From DASWHX01 sp036397995 (GTDB lineage: Bacteria > Bacteroidota > Bacteroidia > Cytophagales > Cyclobacteriaceae), in contig DASWHX010000252.1 of assembly GCA_036397995.1 (NCBI GenBank), positions 1-7,045 on the forward strand: a DNA stretch of 7,045 nucleotides, given 5' to 3'. Positions 1 through 6,770 of the stretch are shown one piece after another. The notes under the pieces are model-generated. The model did no database searches, was not told where the DNA came from, and saw only the letters and a program-made list of their open reading frames with translations. Numbering within the stretch: the first letter of the stretch is position 1; the number at the start of each line of letters is the position of its first letter. A program made the position numbers and the translations under genes.

Positions 1-551
1 GCATTCAAAGTATCAAATATGGTTTCAATTAAAAAAATATCCGCGCCGCCATCCATTAGTCCCCTGGCTTGCTCTTTGTAAGCCGCCCTCAACTGATCAA
101 AGTTTATTGCCCTGTATCCGGGATCATTAACATCCGGAGAAAGAGACGCGGTTTTGTTTGTTGGACCGATGGACCCCGCGACAAACCGAGGCTTTTTGGG
201 ATTGCTTTTGGTAAATTCTGTTGCTACCTCCTTCGCCAGCCGGACTCCTTCCACATTGATCTCATAGGCAAACTCTTCCAATCCGTAATCATGCTGAGCA
301 ATACTGGTTGCCGTGAAAGTATTGCTTTCGGCAATATCAGCTCCAGCCTCAAAATACTTACGATGAATCTCTTTGATTATGTCAGGCTTAGTAAGATTAA
401 GTAAATCTGAATTTCCTTTTAAGGATGATGGATGATATTTAAAACGCTCACCCCGATAATCATCTTCAGTGAGTTTATACGATTGAATCATCGTTCCCAT
501 GGCTCCATCCAGGACCAATATTCTCTCCTTCAGGATTTTTTCAATATCCAT
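1..551 (-). CDS. metH: Cobalamin-dependent methionine synthase, N-terminal homocysteine-binding domain (partial, C-terminus off the left edge)
   Basis: Read on the minus strand, this gives 183 complete codons from an ATG at 551-549; the frame stays open to the window edge. The translation starts MDIEKILKERILVLDGAMGT and contains other hallmarks of the MetH homocysteine S-methyltransferase domain: a DDYRGERF block, a KGNSDLL block, FEAGADI, the GPTNKTASLSPDVNDPGY block, and GGADIFLIETIFDTLNA at the break. The spacing of these blocks matches E. coli MetH closely. The domain holds homocysteine on zinc and receives a methyl group from methylcobalamin to make methionine in the cytoplasm. The zinc-binding cysteines lie further on and are outside the window. 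An in-frame stop lies about 24 bases upstream of the ATG, which supports this start. No Shine-Dalgarno is visible, as is usual in Bacteroidota. A SAM-I riboswitch lies about 50 bases upstream, so expression should fall when S-adenosylmethionine is plentiful. Whether this is a full-length MetH or the separate homocysteine-binding subunit of a split MetH cannot be told from the window. Confidence 0.96.
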   Translation of the reverse strand, partial: MDIEKILKERILVLDGAMGTMIQSYKLTEDDYRGERFKYHPSSLKGNSDLLNLTKPDIIKEIHRKYFEAGADIAESNTFTATSIAQHDYGLEEFAYEINVEGVRLAKEVATEFTKSNPKKPRFVAGSIGPTNKTASLSPDVNDPGYRAINFDQLRAAYKEQARGLMDGGADIFLIETIFDTLN

Positions 552-602
552 TTTATTACGTTTTAACTTACTGATTTAGATGAGTTTAGGATAGATTTGC
601 CT

Positions 603-701
603 ACTTATCTGTCCCCATTTTACTGGGTGGGATTTGGCACCCGCCAATCACGGGTTGCCAAGACTTCAAAGGGCCCATTCCCTCAGTCTTTCTCAATAAG
701 C
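603..701 (-). ncRNA. SAM-I (S-box) riboswitch in the metH leader
   Basis: On the minus strand, reading from about 701 down to 603, the conserved SAM-I aptamer blocks appear in the right order. The 5' P1 strand is CTTATT followed by GAGAAAG. Then come GAGGGAATGGGCCC, a TGAAG block closing P2 (AAGACT pairs with AGTCTT), GGCAACC, P3 (ACCCG pairs with CGGGT), GGTGCCAAATCCCA, P4 (CCCA pairs with TGGG), and the 3' P1 strand GATAAG. The aptamer ends about 50 bases before the metH start, as expected for an S-box leader controlling methionine synthesis. No GC-rich hairpin followed by a T run lies between aptamer and start codon, so control may act on translation or through another fold (inference). 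A second copy of the 5' P1 strand lies just upstream, at 709-716. Confidence 0.93.
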
Positions 702-754
702 GGCTCAAAGATAAGTAAAATATTGGGACAATGCAGAATGTTGGCAGCTCTCTA

Positions 755-901
755 GTAGTGTCTCAGTTAAGATCACAATGAAATTAATATCTACGTGTGC
801 CACACTTCAGTCCTTTATCAGGTGAAATTGATTGTTTTTCCGTGTCGAAAAAGTGTGGCACACGTATAATGACGTATAATGATTCCAAACTGATACACTA
901 C
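755..901. repeat. Nested inverted-repeat element, MITE-like or large hairpin
   Basis: Two pairs of inverted repeats sit inside one another. The outer pair is 755-768 (GTAGTGTCTCAGTT) and 888-901 (AACTGATACACTAC), matching at 13 of 14 positions. The inner pair is 792-807 (TACGTGTGCCACACTT) and 851-866, matching at all 16 positions. The loop is 43 bases, and the stretches between the outer and inner repeats are only loosely complementary. Each inner arm is itself a short palindrome (GTGTG, C, CACAC). There is no room for a transposase and no convincing ORF. A TA dinucleotide lies near each outer end (756-757 and 899-900), which recalls the TA target of IS630/Tc1-type elements; that link is inference. 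The element fills the gap between the beta-barrel gene stop (909) and the metH leader, so it could also act as a transcript 3'-end hairpin. Confidence 0.6.
862..881. repeat. Tandem 10-bp direct repeat (two copies)
   Basis: The decamer ACGTATAATG occurs twice head to tail, at 862-871 and 872-881, without mismatch. The first copy overlaps the outer end of the right inner inverted-repeat arm, and the left arm has no matching duplication. This suggests a small tandem duplication that arose after the hairpin formed (inference). Confidence 0.75.
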
Positions 902-908
902 CCAGATT

Positions 909-1676
909 CTACCTTCGTTTGCGCTTGTTAATTGTGCTTTTGCCCTTGCGCATTTTTCTCAAGTCTACTTCGAATAAATATGTCGCTGAAAGGTTTAATA
1001 ATCTGTAATGCTGCTCCAGGTTATCACTAAATCCAAGCATTGGATATTTAGCGCCATCCTTGTCACCGAAGAAGGTGTGTCCAAAATGAAACCTGAGATC
1101 GATTAGTATGATTTGGCCTTGCTTCACATTCACAATTACACCGCCGCCTAACTCCAATCCCCACATGAATCTGTTGGCCCCGCCGATGCTCATTTTGCTG
1201 AAGTTTACAGTATCGGCTTCATCAAAGGAAATTTTGTAGAAAACACCGGAACTTTCTTCATTCCGAATGTTGCCTTTTCCTCCCAGCCAATACATAAAAT
1301 TAGGTCCCCCCTGAATGTACGGCCTGAATGTAACCTCTTGATAATAAAACTCTTCAAAAATATATCTTAGCATTATTGGCCCTTCCAAATAATGAAAAGT
1401 GGCCACGTTTCTCCATTCGTTTTCCCGGATTTCGGTATGCTTTCCTTTTAGAGAATACTGGAATTCGCTCGTAATTGAAAAAGTCGGTTTTAAATTAGCG
1501 GAGATGGCACCTCCAATAGTAAAACCCATTCTGGGATAGCTTTTATAGTCATCCCTTGCTTCACTGAATTTGAAAGTTGTGGTATAACCCTGTATCCCAA
1601 TCTTTGGCCCAATCCAAAATTGTCCAAGAACCATGTTTGAACAAAACACAAACAGCAAAATCAGGACTATTCTCAT
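909..1676 (-). CDS. Outer-membrane beta-barrel protein, PorT-like family, with basic C-terminal tail
   Basis: This is a 255-residue protein. A signal peptide spans about residues 1-18, with a hydrophobic core and VLG before Gln19, the usual Bacteroidota signal peptidase I pattern. The mature part opens with FWIGPKIGIQG, typical of the Bacteroidota outer-membrane beta-barrel family that includes PorT (PF13568 type). Alternating strands follow, with Gly/aromatic turns such as YIQGGPNFMYW (120-130) and GLELGGGVIV (173-182), and a last strand at LNLSATYLFEV (227-237). The size is close to PorT (roughly 240 residues), but the family is broad and a T9SS role is not established by the sequence. Residues 240-255 form a tail with 10 Lys/Arg out of 16, which would lie beyond the final strand, presumably in the periplasm. 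The gene is divergent from the PorP/SprF-like gene. The ATG at 1676 gives a complete signal peptide. Confidence 0.8.
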   Translation of the reverse strand: MRIVLILLFVFCSNMVLGQFWIGPKIGIQGYTTTFKFSEARDDYKSYPRMGFTIGGAISANLKPTFSITSEFQYSLKGKHTEIRENEWRNVATFHYLEGPIMLRYIFEEFYYQEVTFRPYIQGGPNFMYWLGGKGNIRNEESSGVFYKISFDEADTVNFSKMSIGGANRFMWGLELGGGVIVNVKQGQIILIDLRFHFGHTFFGDKDGAKYPMLGFSDNLEQHYRLLNLSATYLFEVDLRKMRKGKSTINKRKRR

Positions 1677-1937
1677 GCTTCAATTATAAGAAAGATTAAA
1701 AACTTTCTTTGAAAACGTTAATTTAACCTTGAAATTACATAAATTTATTCCAAAATTTGGAACACCATTAAAAATTTCTCGAACCAGAAGACGTTGAATA
1801 AAGATACAAATTCGGGGGTATTAATGTCTTTGGGTTACTTTCATGGATACAATTGAGATAAATATAAAAGGGGGTTATCTTAAAAAAATCTAATCAATCT
1901 TAATAATTGTTCTATTGATGGGTAAACAGGTCGCGTT
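1677..1937. promoter_or_regulatory. Divergent intergenic region with a perfect palindrome
   Basis: This AT-rich 261-bp gap separates two divergently transcribed outer-membrane protein genes and should carry promoters for both. It holds a perfect palindrome at 1748-1762 (TTCCAAA, A, TTTGGAA), a plausible dimer-binding operator. It also holds a 7-bp inverted repeat at 1688-1694 and 1703-1709 (AAGAAAG and CTTTCTT, 8-base loop), which would form a weak hairpin in the 5' leader of the minus-strand gene, and a weak 6-bp inverted repeat at 1856-1861 and 1875-1880. I looked for the Bacteroidota promoter pattern (TTTG near -33, TAnnTTTG near -7). The closest -7 match on the plus strand is TGTCTTTG at 1825-1832, with no well-spaced partner, so no promoter is called with confidence. 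Confidence 0.45.
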
Positions 1938-3377
1938 ATGAGGAAAAGTTTGATTGCCTCACTGGCATTGCTGATGTCGGTTGCAACTTTTGGCCAGGAA
2001 GTTCCAACTTATAGCCATTACTTCATTAATCCATATCTGTATAATCCGGCATTTGCAGGAAGCGAAGGCAAAGGAGCTTTATTTCTGACGCACAGGAGGC
2101 AGTGGGTAGGCATTGATGGTGCTCCTGTTACAAGCAACCTATCCTATCATACTCCTTTCACCCGAGGTCTGAATTTTGGTCTTAACTTAAATTGGGACGA
2201 AAGAAGTATCCTTAATTCATATAATGGCCTGTTAACCCTTGGATATACTATAAAGTTTAGCCGGCAGGTTTTTATGCGCTTTGGAATATCGGGAGGCGCG
2301 CGATGGAGTTCTATTGACCTGGATCAGGTGGATAATCCATCGGACCCGGCATTAATTGGAATTTTGGGTAATTCCATTTCACTGGATGGAAATGCTGGAA
2401 TATCCCTGCACTTTGGGACATTCAGTTTAGGAGCTTCATTACCTCATATATTTTCAACAGAAACCATTTCCAGCGAGCCTTTTTCCACAGGAGAATTTTT
2501 TCCCACTGATATAATCCTATTTACAGCCAGTTACCGGCAGTATTTTGCGCAGGATCAATTCGCATTTGAGCCCAGGTTTTTCTACTCTTACTCCGAAGTT
2601 GGCGACAGCCAATGGGAAGCCCTGGCAACTCTTGACTTGAAAAATATCATATACCTGGGTGGCGCATACAAGCAGGACTACGGATTTACCGCCCTGCTTG
2701 GACTAAAAATACGCGGCTCATTGGGTATTGGATATAGTTTTGATTTTGGACCTGCTGCCTATTCAGGTTTAAAAAACGGAACTCATGAATTCCAGTTAAG
2801 CCTGGCTTTTGGAAAAGGAAGAAAGAGATTAAATCAGAAGTATTCTTTTTTGGATATGCGGCGCTCAATTGAACCAAAACCTGAAAAGCCATTAATCGTT
2901 GAGACGCAGAAAGACCCGGTGGTTGAGGAGCCAGTGGTAGAAACACCCATAGAAGAGGTTCCGGTTGAAGAAGAAATCGTTGAAGAAACCCAACCTGCCG
3001 TTGAAGAGCAGCCTGTTCAGGAAGAAGAAACTGAAGAACAAATCCCGGAGGTAGTCCAACCCGAAATAGTAACCCCCGAACCGGACGGAAGTGGTGACCA
3101 ACCCGTAGTGGTTCGCAGAGGCGGACACTTATTGGAACTTCCTGAAGGTCATTATGTAATAAACGGAGCCTTCACGAGACTTGAAAATGCCCAGAATTTC
3201 AGCGATGAATTATTTCAAAAGGGATACAAGGCCTCATTTGGTTTTGTAACCGAGAAAAATTTATACTATGTGTTCTTATTTAAGACCGATAACACTCAAA
3301 GTGCAAGAGCAGAAAGAGACAGGTTGAGACAAAATAACTTATTTCCAAATGCATGGTATTTGGTTGTTGAAAAGTAG
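1938..3377 (+). CDS. PorP/SprF-family T9SS outer-membrane protein fused to a SPOR-like domain
   Basis: This 479-residue protein has three parts. Residues 1-19 are a signal peptide (ATFG before Gln20). Residues 21-295 match the PorP/SprF family: the diagnostic opening PTYSHYFINPYLYNPAFAGS, then a HRRQWVGIDGAP block, and barrel strands through HEFQLSLAFGKG. PorP/SprF proteins usually end there, at about 300-330 residues. Here an acidic, Pro/Val/Glu-rich linker follows (about 311-386), then residues 404-479 with the beta-alpha-beta repeat of a SPOR domain: HYVINGAF, helix ENAQNFSDELFQKG, strand YYVFLF, helix SARAERDRLRQ, strand AWYLVVE. SPOR domains bind denuded peptidoglycan glycan strands, so the protein may tie the barrel to the cell wall (inference). 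In Flavobacterium, SprF is needed for export of SprB, a type B-CTD adhesin. The next gene, 36 bp downstream on the same strand, encodes such a cargo, so the two probably share an operon. Confidence 0.92.
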   Translation: MRKSLIASLALLMSVATFGQEVPTYSHYFINPYLYNPAFAGSEGKGALFLTHRRQWVGIDGAPVTSNLSYHTPFTRGLNFGLNLNWDERSILNSYNGLLTLGYTIKFSRQVFMRFGISGGARWSSIDLDQVDNPSDPALIGILGNSISLDGNAGISLHFGTFSLGASLPHIFSTETISSEPFSTGEFFPTDIILFTASYRQYFAQDQFAFEPRFFYSYSEVGDSQWEALATLDLKNIIYLGGAYKQDYGFTALLGLKIRGSLGIGYSFDFGPAAYSGLKNGTHEFQLSLAFGKGRKRLNQKYSFLDMRRSIEPKPEKPLIVETQKDPVVEEPVVETPIEEVPVEEEIVEETQPAVEEQPVQEEETEEQIPEVVQPEIVTPEPDGSGDQPVVVRRGGHLLELPEGHYVINGAFTRLENAQNFSDELFQKGYKASFGFVTEKNLYYVFLFKTDNTQSARAERDRLRQNNLFPNAWYLVVEK

Positions 3378-3413
3378 GTTACTTTTTGACTAATTTTAAT
3401 AATTAATAGATTA

Positions 3414-6400
3414 ATGATCAGGATAAGCCAAATTAACAAATTGCTCACTTTGCTTGTTTTCCTCATGATTTCATGGGGAGTTCAAGCTCAGGCCCCCAGA
3501 ATATCCTCAATTGAACCTGAGAAGGCTTCTGCCGGCTCCTTGGTTACTATTACCGGGGATGGCTTTTCCACGGATATGACGAAAATGATTGTGTGGTTTG
3601 GAGCCGCACGGGGACAGATTGTGTCTTCAACTGAAAACATAATTGAGGTTACAGTACCAGCCGGAGCCACATATGGCAGTTTAAGTGTTACAAATACTAC
3701 CACTAATTTAATCGGATATTCTACCAGGCAATTCCTGCTCACTTACGGTGGAAAAACTTTTGATGTTGCCAACCTTACAGCTCCGATTGACTTTCCAACT
3801 TCCTTTGAACTTTTTGATTTGTGCCTTTGCGATTTTGACGGCGATGGTAAAGTGGATGTAGGATCGGCATCACTGACAACACCCCAGCCGTATATTTTCA
3901 AAAATACTTCTACCGGAAATACTCCTACCTTTTCGAATCAAAGATTTACTGTTCCCGGAGTAACAAAAGCGATTTCTTGTATAGATCTAAATGGAGATGG
4001 TAAGCCTGAAATGTTGCTAACACGCGGCGATCAGATCTCCAACTCATTTTTTGTTTTGCAAAATACCAGTACCACCGGAACAATTTCGTTTTCAAGTAAT
4101 GTGCAATCCTATTTCAGCGCTGAGGAAAGGCCTGTTAACAGGCTCGCAATCCGGGATTTGGATGGGGATGGATTGCCGGAGGTGATTGCCACAAATTCAT
4201 TCAATAATTCCATCTATATTTTTAAGAACGAAAGTACACCCACACTGGTCAAATTAAATTCGATACCACAACCGGTAACAATAGTGGGTTCAACAGATAG
4301 TTTTGATATTGAAGCCGTTGACCTTGATGGAGACTCGAAACCAGACCTTGTAATATCTCCATTTAATAAAGAGAATTTATACATCGTAAAAAATACCACT
4401 ACGGCGCTCAATAATTTCACATTTAGCAATGCCACGCAGATCATCATTGCCGGCAAATTCAGGGAAATGGTGATGACAGAGCTCAATGGGGATACCCTTC
4501 CTGATTTTGTAATCGCAAATAGTTCGGAAAACAAAATTCATCTGGGTACCAATACTTCCACATCAAACACATTTTCATTCAGCTGGACAGAAAAGACATC
4601 CAATCAACCCTTTAGCCTGGATTGTGGTGACCTTAACGGGGATGGACTTGGCGATGTTCTTGCCTCCAATCTTGCCGGCACTGACATGAAAATATTGCTG
4701 AATAATACAGTCCTTCCTTCTACATCGCCTACCTTTCAGGAAATTACCGTTTCAGCAGATGCAGTTGCTGATCAATCAGTATTATTTACCAGGCAAACTA
4801 AAATTGGAGACATAAGTGGCGATGGCAAGCCGGATCTACTGGCTGCTACATGGGACAATACTTTTTCCAAATACAACCTGACCGTGATCCGCAATAAGAA
4901 TTGTGTTGAACCAATATTAAATCCAGTGGGACCTTTAGCCGTCTGCAGCGGCCAGACCATAACCATGAGTACGGTTTCTGCTTTAGAAGCTACTTATGTC
5001 TGGAAAATAGATGGAGTTGATACAGGCGCTCCATCGCAGCCCACCTATGATTACGTTGTAGATGGCAGCAGTCCAAAAATAACCGTGTCCGTAGTTTCCG
5101 AAGCAGGAAGTTGTGATATTTTATCCAATGAGGTTTCTATCACTTTCGATCCGGGTATTGCACCGGCAACCCCAACTCTTTCTGATCCGGCTGCTGTTTG
5201 CGTGGGCAGCGATGTAACGCTCACCGGCCCCGCTCGGGCGGGAGCTACATTCTTCTGGCGTGGACCCAATGGTTTCACCTCTTCTGTGCAAAGCCCTGTG
5301 ATTAGCTCCGCAACCGCGGAAGCTGCCGGAACATACTATCTCGCTATACAGGAAGGAAATTGTTTAAGCGATGAAGCATCTTTATTCGTGGAAATCGTTT
5401 CCCCTCCGGGTGCAGCTATTTCCACTGCAGGATCTTCGGTTATATGTCAGGGACAAAGCTCCATTACCCTGGAAGTAACTAACGTTTCAGATTTCTCCTA
5501 CCAATGGAAACTGGACGGAAGCCCAATTGCCGGGGCCACTGGTGTAACGCATGATGCTTTACAGCAGGGAAGTTACACGGTTGCTTTGAGCTCAAATATA
5601 GCCAGTTGTACAGTTGAAACCCCCGCGTTTGCAGTAAACAGTGTTCCGCCACCCGTTGCCGATTTTAATGCTTCCGCGAGCGGTTGTGTTGGAGAAGTTA
5701 TTCAGTTTGAAAATATTTCCACGGTTGATGGTGCACAGACTGCTACTTATCTTTGGAATTTCGGTGATGGAAGTACGGGTTCACCGGATTCCGATCCAAC
5801 TCACGGCTTTAATGCGGCAGGAACCTACGATGTAACATTAACGGTTAATTACGGTGACGCGACCTGCCAGGACATCGTAACAAAACCAATTAGTATTGCA
5901 GCCTCTCCAACCATCACCATCAGTACTCCTTCCCTGGAGTTATGTTCTTCTGACTCCCTTGTTCTGAAAGCCTCAGGCACCTATGCGTCTCTGATCTGGT
6001 CTACAATGGAAACAGCTGATTCAATACAGATTTTTACCGGTGGCGAGTATTATGCAACCGCTATGAATGCGGAAGGCTGCGAAGCCGCGGATACCGTAAC
6101 TATAGTAGAATTACCCTCCCCTGAAGTAACTATAACCGCTGACCCCGGTACGGGGATAAATTTAGGAGAATCTGTTATCCTTTCAGCAACAGGAGGACTC
6201 TCCTATTCCTGGACACCAACAGCAAGTCTTGATAACCCGGGTGTGGCCACACCAATGGCAACACCGGATTCAACTACAATTTACCAGGTTGAAGTAACCG
6301 GTGAAAATGGTTGTGTCACATTTGCTCAAATTGAAATATTGGTAGGCATTGAGTTGAACCCCAGAAAAGTATTTTCTCCTAATGGAGACGGGATTGAAGA

Positions 6401-6614
6401 TGATTGGATAATCGGGGGCATACAAAATATGCCAAACTGTTCCGTTGTCATTTTTGACAGGCAAGGCCGAAAGGTTTTTGAATCACAGCCTTACAATAAT
6501 GACTGGAAAGCTTTAACCCCCGGTGGCGGACAATTACCCGCCGGTCCTTATTATTTTATCATTAAATGTGATAATGAGGTGGCTAAAACAGGTAGTGTTT
6601 TAGTTGTCCGTTAA
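3414..6614 (+). CDS. Large secreted T9SS surface protein: IPT, FG-GAP propeller, Ig/PKD-like domains, type B C-terminal domain
   Basis: This 1066-residue protein begins with a signal peptide cut near VQA-Q26. Residues 28-111 look like an IPT/TIG fold (PRISSIEPEKASAGSLVTI opening). Seven FG-GAP/VCBS repeats follow, with DxDGDGxxD-like calcium loops starting at about 140, 191, 248, 303, 356, 406 and 466, spaced 50-60 residues apart. This predicts one seven-bladed integrin-like propeller. Loop five is degenerate, with Glu356 first and no second Gly. From about 497 to 977 come some six Ig/PKD-like domains. Five carry a regular Cys pair (511/567, 596/650, 678/732, 758/818, 844/889) and one has the PKD motif WNFGDGS (781-787). 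The C-terminus, about 978-1066, is a type B T9SS sorting domain: KVFSPNGDGIEDDW, a VVIFDRQGRKVFES strand pair, PAGPYYFIIK. The protein is probably exported by T9SS to the cell surface as an adhesin or binding protein. The ligand is unknown. No catalytic domain was recognised. Confidence 0.93.
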   Translation: MIRISQINKLLTLLVFLMISWGVQAQAPRISSIEPEKASAGSLVTITGDGFSTDMTKMIVWFGAARGQIVSSTENIIEVTVPAGATYGSLSVTNTTTNLIGYSTRQFLLTYGGKTFDVANLTAPIDFPTSFELFDLCLCDFDGDGKVDVGSASLTTPQPYIFKNTSTGNTPTFSNQRFTVPGVTKAISCIDLNGDGKPEMLLTRGDQISNSFFVLQNTSTTGTISFSSNVQSYFSAEERPVNRLAIRDLDGDGLPEVIATNSFNNSIYIFKNESTPTLVKLNSIPQPVTIVGSTDSFDIEAVDLDGDSKPDLVISPFNKENLYIVKNTTTALNNFTFSNATQIIIAGKFREMVMTELNGDTLPDFVIANSSENKIHLGTNTSTSNTFSFSWTEKTSNQPFSLDCGDLNGDGLGDVLASNLAGTDMKILLNNTVLPSTSPTFQEITVSADAVADQSVLFTRQTKIGDISGDGKPDLLAATWDNTFSKYNLTVIRNKNCVEPILNPVGPLAVCSGQTITMSTVSALEATYVWKIDGVDTGAPSQPTYDYVVDGSSPKITVSVVSEAGSCDILSNEVSITFDPGIAPATPTLSDPAAVCVGSDVTLTGPARAGATFFWRGPNGFTSSVQSPVISSATAEAAGTYYLAIQEGNCLSDEASLFVEIVSPPGAAISTAGSSVICQGQSSITLEVTNVSDFSYQWKLDGSPIAGATGVTHDALQQGSYTVALSSNIASCTVETPAFAVNSVPPPVADFNASASGCVGEVIQFENISTVDGAQTATYLWNFGDGSTGSPDSDPTHGFNAAGTYDVTLTVNYGDATCQDIVTKPISIAASPTITISTPSLELCSSDSLVLKASGTYASLIWSTMETADSIQIFTGGEYYATAMNAEGCEAADTVTIVELPSPEVTITADPGTGINLGESVILSATGGLSYSWTPTASLDNPGVATPMATPDSTTIYQVEVTGENGCVTFAQIEILVGIELNPRKVFSPNGDGIEDDWIIGGIQNMPNCSVVIFDRQGRKVFESQPYNNDWKALTPGGGQLPAGPYYFIIKCDNEVAKTGSVLVVR

Positions 6615-6627
6615 AGGACAATACCTT

Positions 6628-6653
6628 AAAATCTTAATGAAAAAAAGGATTTT
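6628..6653 (+). terminator. Weak AT-rich stem-loop after the surface-protein gene
   Basis: Bases 6628-6635 (AAAATCTT) can pair with 6646-6653 (AGGATTTT), forming 8 pairs with one G-T, around a 10-base A-rich loop. It starts 13 bases after the stop codon at 6612-6614. There is no GC-rich stem and no T run after it, so it is at best a weak terminator or a transcript-end processing site. The downstream FG-GAP gene may still be co-transcribed. Confidence 0.25.
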
Positions 6654-6770
6654 ATTCCTATCTTCGGAAATCTTTCGAATGTAATGTAAGCAGTAGTATA
6701 GCTATTGAATTATCGGTTACAAAGCAAGTAACTTAAGGATTTATAGTAATGGAATTAATCCCCAACCAGA

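Noticed and set aside
69..404. 111-codon plus-strand open frame in the first 400 bases
   Set aside because: It is antisense to the metH frame, whose translation matches a well-known family throughout. The plus-strand product resembles nothing recognisable and lacks a leader.
552..602. Intrinsic terminator as the riboswitch expression platform
   Set aside because: No stable GC-rich stem followed by a T run is present between the aptamer and the metH start on the minus strand.
1641..1676. Possible lipoprotein signal (Cys12) in the beta-barrel protein
   Set aside because: The residues before Cys12 (FVF) do not fit a lipobox, and a normal signal peptidase I site before Gln19 followed by a barrel explains the N-terminus better.
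2901..3030. Apparent DNA repeat of GTTGAAGAA-like units
   Set aside because: The units are degenerate and in frame, explained by the low-complexity Val-Glu-Glu linker, not by a separate DNA element.
2686..3128. Two overlapping minus-strand open frames inside the PorP/SprF-SPOR gene
   Set aside because: They are shadows of a strongly supported coding frame. The Phe/Asn-rich product at 2892-3128 is the expected reverse reading of the Glu/Val/Pro linker.
3488..6464. Several short open frames (64-106 codons), mostly on the minus strand, inside the large surface-protein gene
   Set aside because: All lie within a continuous frame with clear domains, and none has recognisable protein features.
6637..6684. 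15-codon frame starting MKKRILFLSSEIF in the gap after the surface-protein gene
   Set aside because: It looks like the start of a signal peptide but stops at once and there is no continuation in another frame. It is probably chance in AT-rich sequence, or at most a degraded gene start.
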